Assembly: GCA_902532645.1 (NCBI GenBank)
Contig: CACAIU010000008.1
Span: forward strand, 1 to 32,590
Direction of reading: 5' to 3'
Length of the DNA stretch: 32,590 nt
Source of the DNA: an uncultured Pelagibacteraceae bacterium
Lineage (GTDB): Bacteria > Pseudomonadota > Alphaproteobacteria > Pelagibacterales > Pelagibacteraceae
Under the pieces are notes generated by a model. That model had not been told where the DNA came from. It searched no databases and was given only the letters and a program-made list of their open reading frames with translations. The position numbers were made by a program, and so were the translations under genes. This document shows, one piece after another, positions 31,326 to 32,590 of this stretch. Every line of letters starts with the position of its first letter. Position 1 is the stretch's first letter.

Positions 31326-32327
31326 TTAAATATTTTGCTTAATCTTTTCTATCAAATTACCTTTTACAATTCTATGACAAACATCTAAAGAGTTTGAAAA
31401 ACCAATATAGTCAGTTCCGCCATGACTTTTAACAACTGGAGAGTCTAAACCAATAAAAATTGCTCCATTATATAGTCTTGGATCTAGTCTTTTCTTAAAT
31501 TTTGTTATGTTTGATATATTTAATAAAGATGAAATTTTACCTATTAATGTGCCTGTCATCGCTTTTTTTAATTCACTGGTTATAAAATTCGCAGTACCCT
31601 CTGCTGTTTTTAATGCAACATTTCCTGTAAAACCGTCAGAAACTATTACATTAACCTCTCCATCCATAAGATGATTTCCCTCAATGTAACCAGCAAAGTT
31701 ATAATTATCTGATTTTTTTTCATTTAATAATTGATAAGTTTCTTTGATGGTCTCATTTCCTTTTAATTCTTCTGAACCGATATTTAATAATGCTACGTTT
31801 GGTTTATCATTCGGATAAAGCGAGGTATATAAAGAAGCTCCCATAATTGAAAAGTCTGATAAATTTTTAGAACTACATTCAATGTTGGCACCTAAATCCA
31901 ATACAACACTCATACCCTTTTTATTTGGCCATAAAGCAGACAAAGCTGGTTTGTCTATATTTTCTATCATTTTTAAATTTAATTTCGATACAACTAACAA
32001 TGCACCTGTGTTACCTGCTGATATAACTATATCTGCTTCTTTATCTTTAACACTTTGAATGGCAAGCCACATACTAGTGTCTTTCCCTCTTTTTGCACCC
32101 TCTAGAGGACTATCAGTACTTTCAATTTTTTTTTCTGTATGGATTAATTCAAAAAATTCTGCAGGTATTTTGCCTTTAATTAATGGATCTATTTTATTTT
32201 TGTCCCCAAATATTTTAAAAAAATTATTTTGATTTAAAGAATGATTTAAAATAATACCATCTATTATTTTTTTTGGTGAACCATCACCACCCATTGCATC
32301 TACTGCAATTTTAATCAAATCTGACAT
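31326..32327 (-). CDS. plsX: Phosphate acyltransferase PlsX
   Basis: Makes acyl-phosphate from acyl-ACP as the first step of the PlsX/PlsY phosphatidic acid route. The 333-residue product has the N-terminal IAVDAMGGDGSPKKIIDG, GNTGALLVVSKL, LDLGANIECSSKNLSDFSIMGA, LLNIGSEELKGNE, IVSDGFTGNVALKTAEG and the C-terminal HGGTDYIGFSNSL, all family landmarks. It follows rpmF by 19 bases, the widespread rpmF-plsX operon. Confidence 0.96.
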   Translation of the reverse strand: MSDLIKIAVDAMGGDGSPKKIIDGIILNHSLNQNNFFKIFGDKNKIDPLIKGKIPAEFFELIHTEKKIESTDSPLEGAKRGKDTSMWLAIQSVKDKEADIVISAGNTGALLVVSKLNLKMIENIDKPALSALWPNKKGMSVVLDLGANIECSSKNLSDFSIMGASLYTSLYPNDKPNVALLNIGSEELKGNETIKETYQLLNEKKSDNYNFAGYIEGNHLMDGEVNVIVSDGFTGNVALKTAEGTANFITSELKKAMTGTLIGKISSLLNISNITKFKKRLDPRLYNGAIFIGLDSPVVKSHGGTDYIGFSNSLDVCHRIVKGNLIEKIKQNI

Positions 32328-32346
32328 TTTAATAAATTATAATATA

Positions 32347-32529
32347 CTATTCTTTTGGGTCTAAAACTTGTCTTCCCTTGTACATGCCAGTTTTCAGGTC
32401 TAAATGATGAGATAACCTATATTCACCTGATTTTTTATCCTCAACTATATTTTTAGTTGAAAACTTCATTGTTTGGGCTCTTCTCATTCCTGTTCTGGAA
32501 GGGGTTTGTTTTCTTTTAGGTACAGCCAT
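32347..32529 (-). CDS. rpmF: 50S ribosomal protein L32
   Basis: The 60-residue product has the L32 signature: [19 protein letters not shown] at the N-terminus and [19 protein letters not shown] at the C-terminus. No zinc cysteines are present, as in many alphaproteobacteria. First complete gene of the minus-strand rpmF-plsX-ihfA-merR-rpmG unit; whatever lies upstream is cut by the window edge. Confidence 0.96.
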   Translation of the reverse strand: MAVPKRKQTPSRTGMRRAQTMKFSTKNIVEDKKSGEYRLSHHLDLKTGMYKGRQVLDPKE

Positions 32530-32590
32530 AATTATGGGTTACTTACACTTTTTAAATAAGAATTCAAAGTTTTTTTTGATAAATTGGAGT

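Noticed and set aside
32530..32590. Possible C-terminal end of a DUF177/YceD gene upstream of rpmF on the minus strand
   Set aside because: Only 61 bases are available; three frames give short tails and none is recognisable, so a call would rest on gene-order expectation alone.

Overview
The window is a gene-dense, very AT-rich stretch of bacterial chromosome. Gene content and style point to the alphaproteobacterial SAR11 clade (Pelagibacterales). The evidence is: K/N/I-rich proteins, overlapping or few-base gene junctions, the alphaproteobacterial order rplM-rpsI-argC and plsX-ihfA-merR, an NDUFS4-like complex I subunit, class II fructose bisphosphatase, and metY behind SAM-II/SAM-V-type aptamers. 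The assignment is inference from content; no 16S gene is present.

Layout. (1) 55-5731: ppiB and tgt, tRNA-Lys, a Tat-lipoprotein M48 protease (minus), a tiny membrane ORF, a DUF502 membrane protein, then recG (minus) divergent from sdhE. (2) 5732-14266: tRNA-Ser (minus), then one long plus-strand operon of mostly overlapping genes: rarD-like permease, MltB-type transglycosylase, RlpA/SPOR lipoprotein, D-Ala-D-Ala carboxypeptidase, tmk, holB, metG, tatD and an MBL-fold phosphodiesterase. This couples wall remodelling to DNA replication and translation housekeeping. (3) 16473-14261 minus: zinc-ribbon protein, nhaA, exported glutathione peroxidase-like protein. (4) 16568-18872 plus: tRNA-Pro, NDUFS4-like protein, SbmA/BacA-like transporter, glpX. 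(5) 18916-23167: tRNA-Glu followed by the most accessory-looking block: GIY-YIG protein, glycosyltransferase, a Cre-like tyrosine recombinase beside a striking 37-bp palindrome, tiny ORFs plus a minimal Ogt, a 514-bp non-coding gap, and a DMT permease. (6) 27549-23184 minus: rplM, rpsI, argC, small lipoprotein, hom, AEC transporter. (7) 27607-29091 plus: tandem SAM aptamers and metY. (8) 30145-29120: ctaA (minus); chorismate mutase (plus). (9) 32529-30480 minus: rpmF, plsX, ihfA, merR-type regulator, rpmG, with no fabH in the expected slot.

The most interesting points are the lox/dif-like palindrome directly upstream of the recombinase gene, the tandem SAM aptamers with a possible anti-aptamer pairing in their linker, a Tgt enzyme that has lost three of four zinc ligands, a full-length rarD homologue with no ATG/GTG/TTG start, and an unusually long empty gap between convergent genes. 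No CRISPR array, rRNA or insertion sequence was seen.
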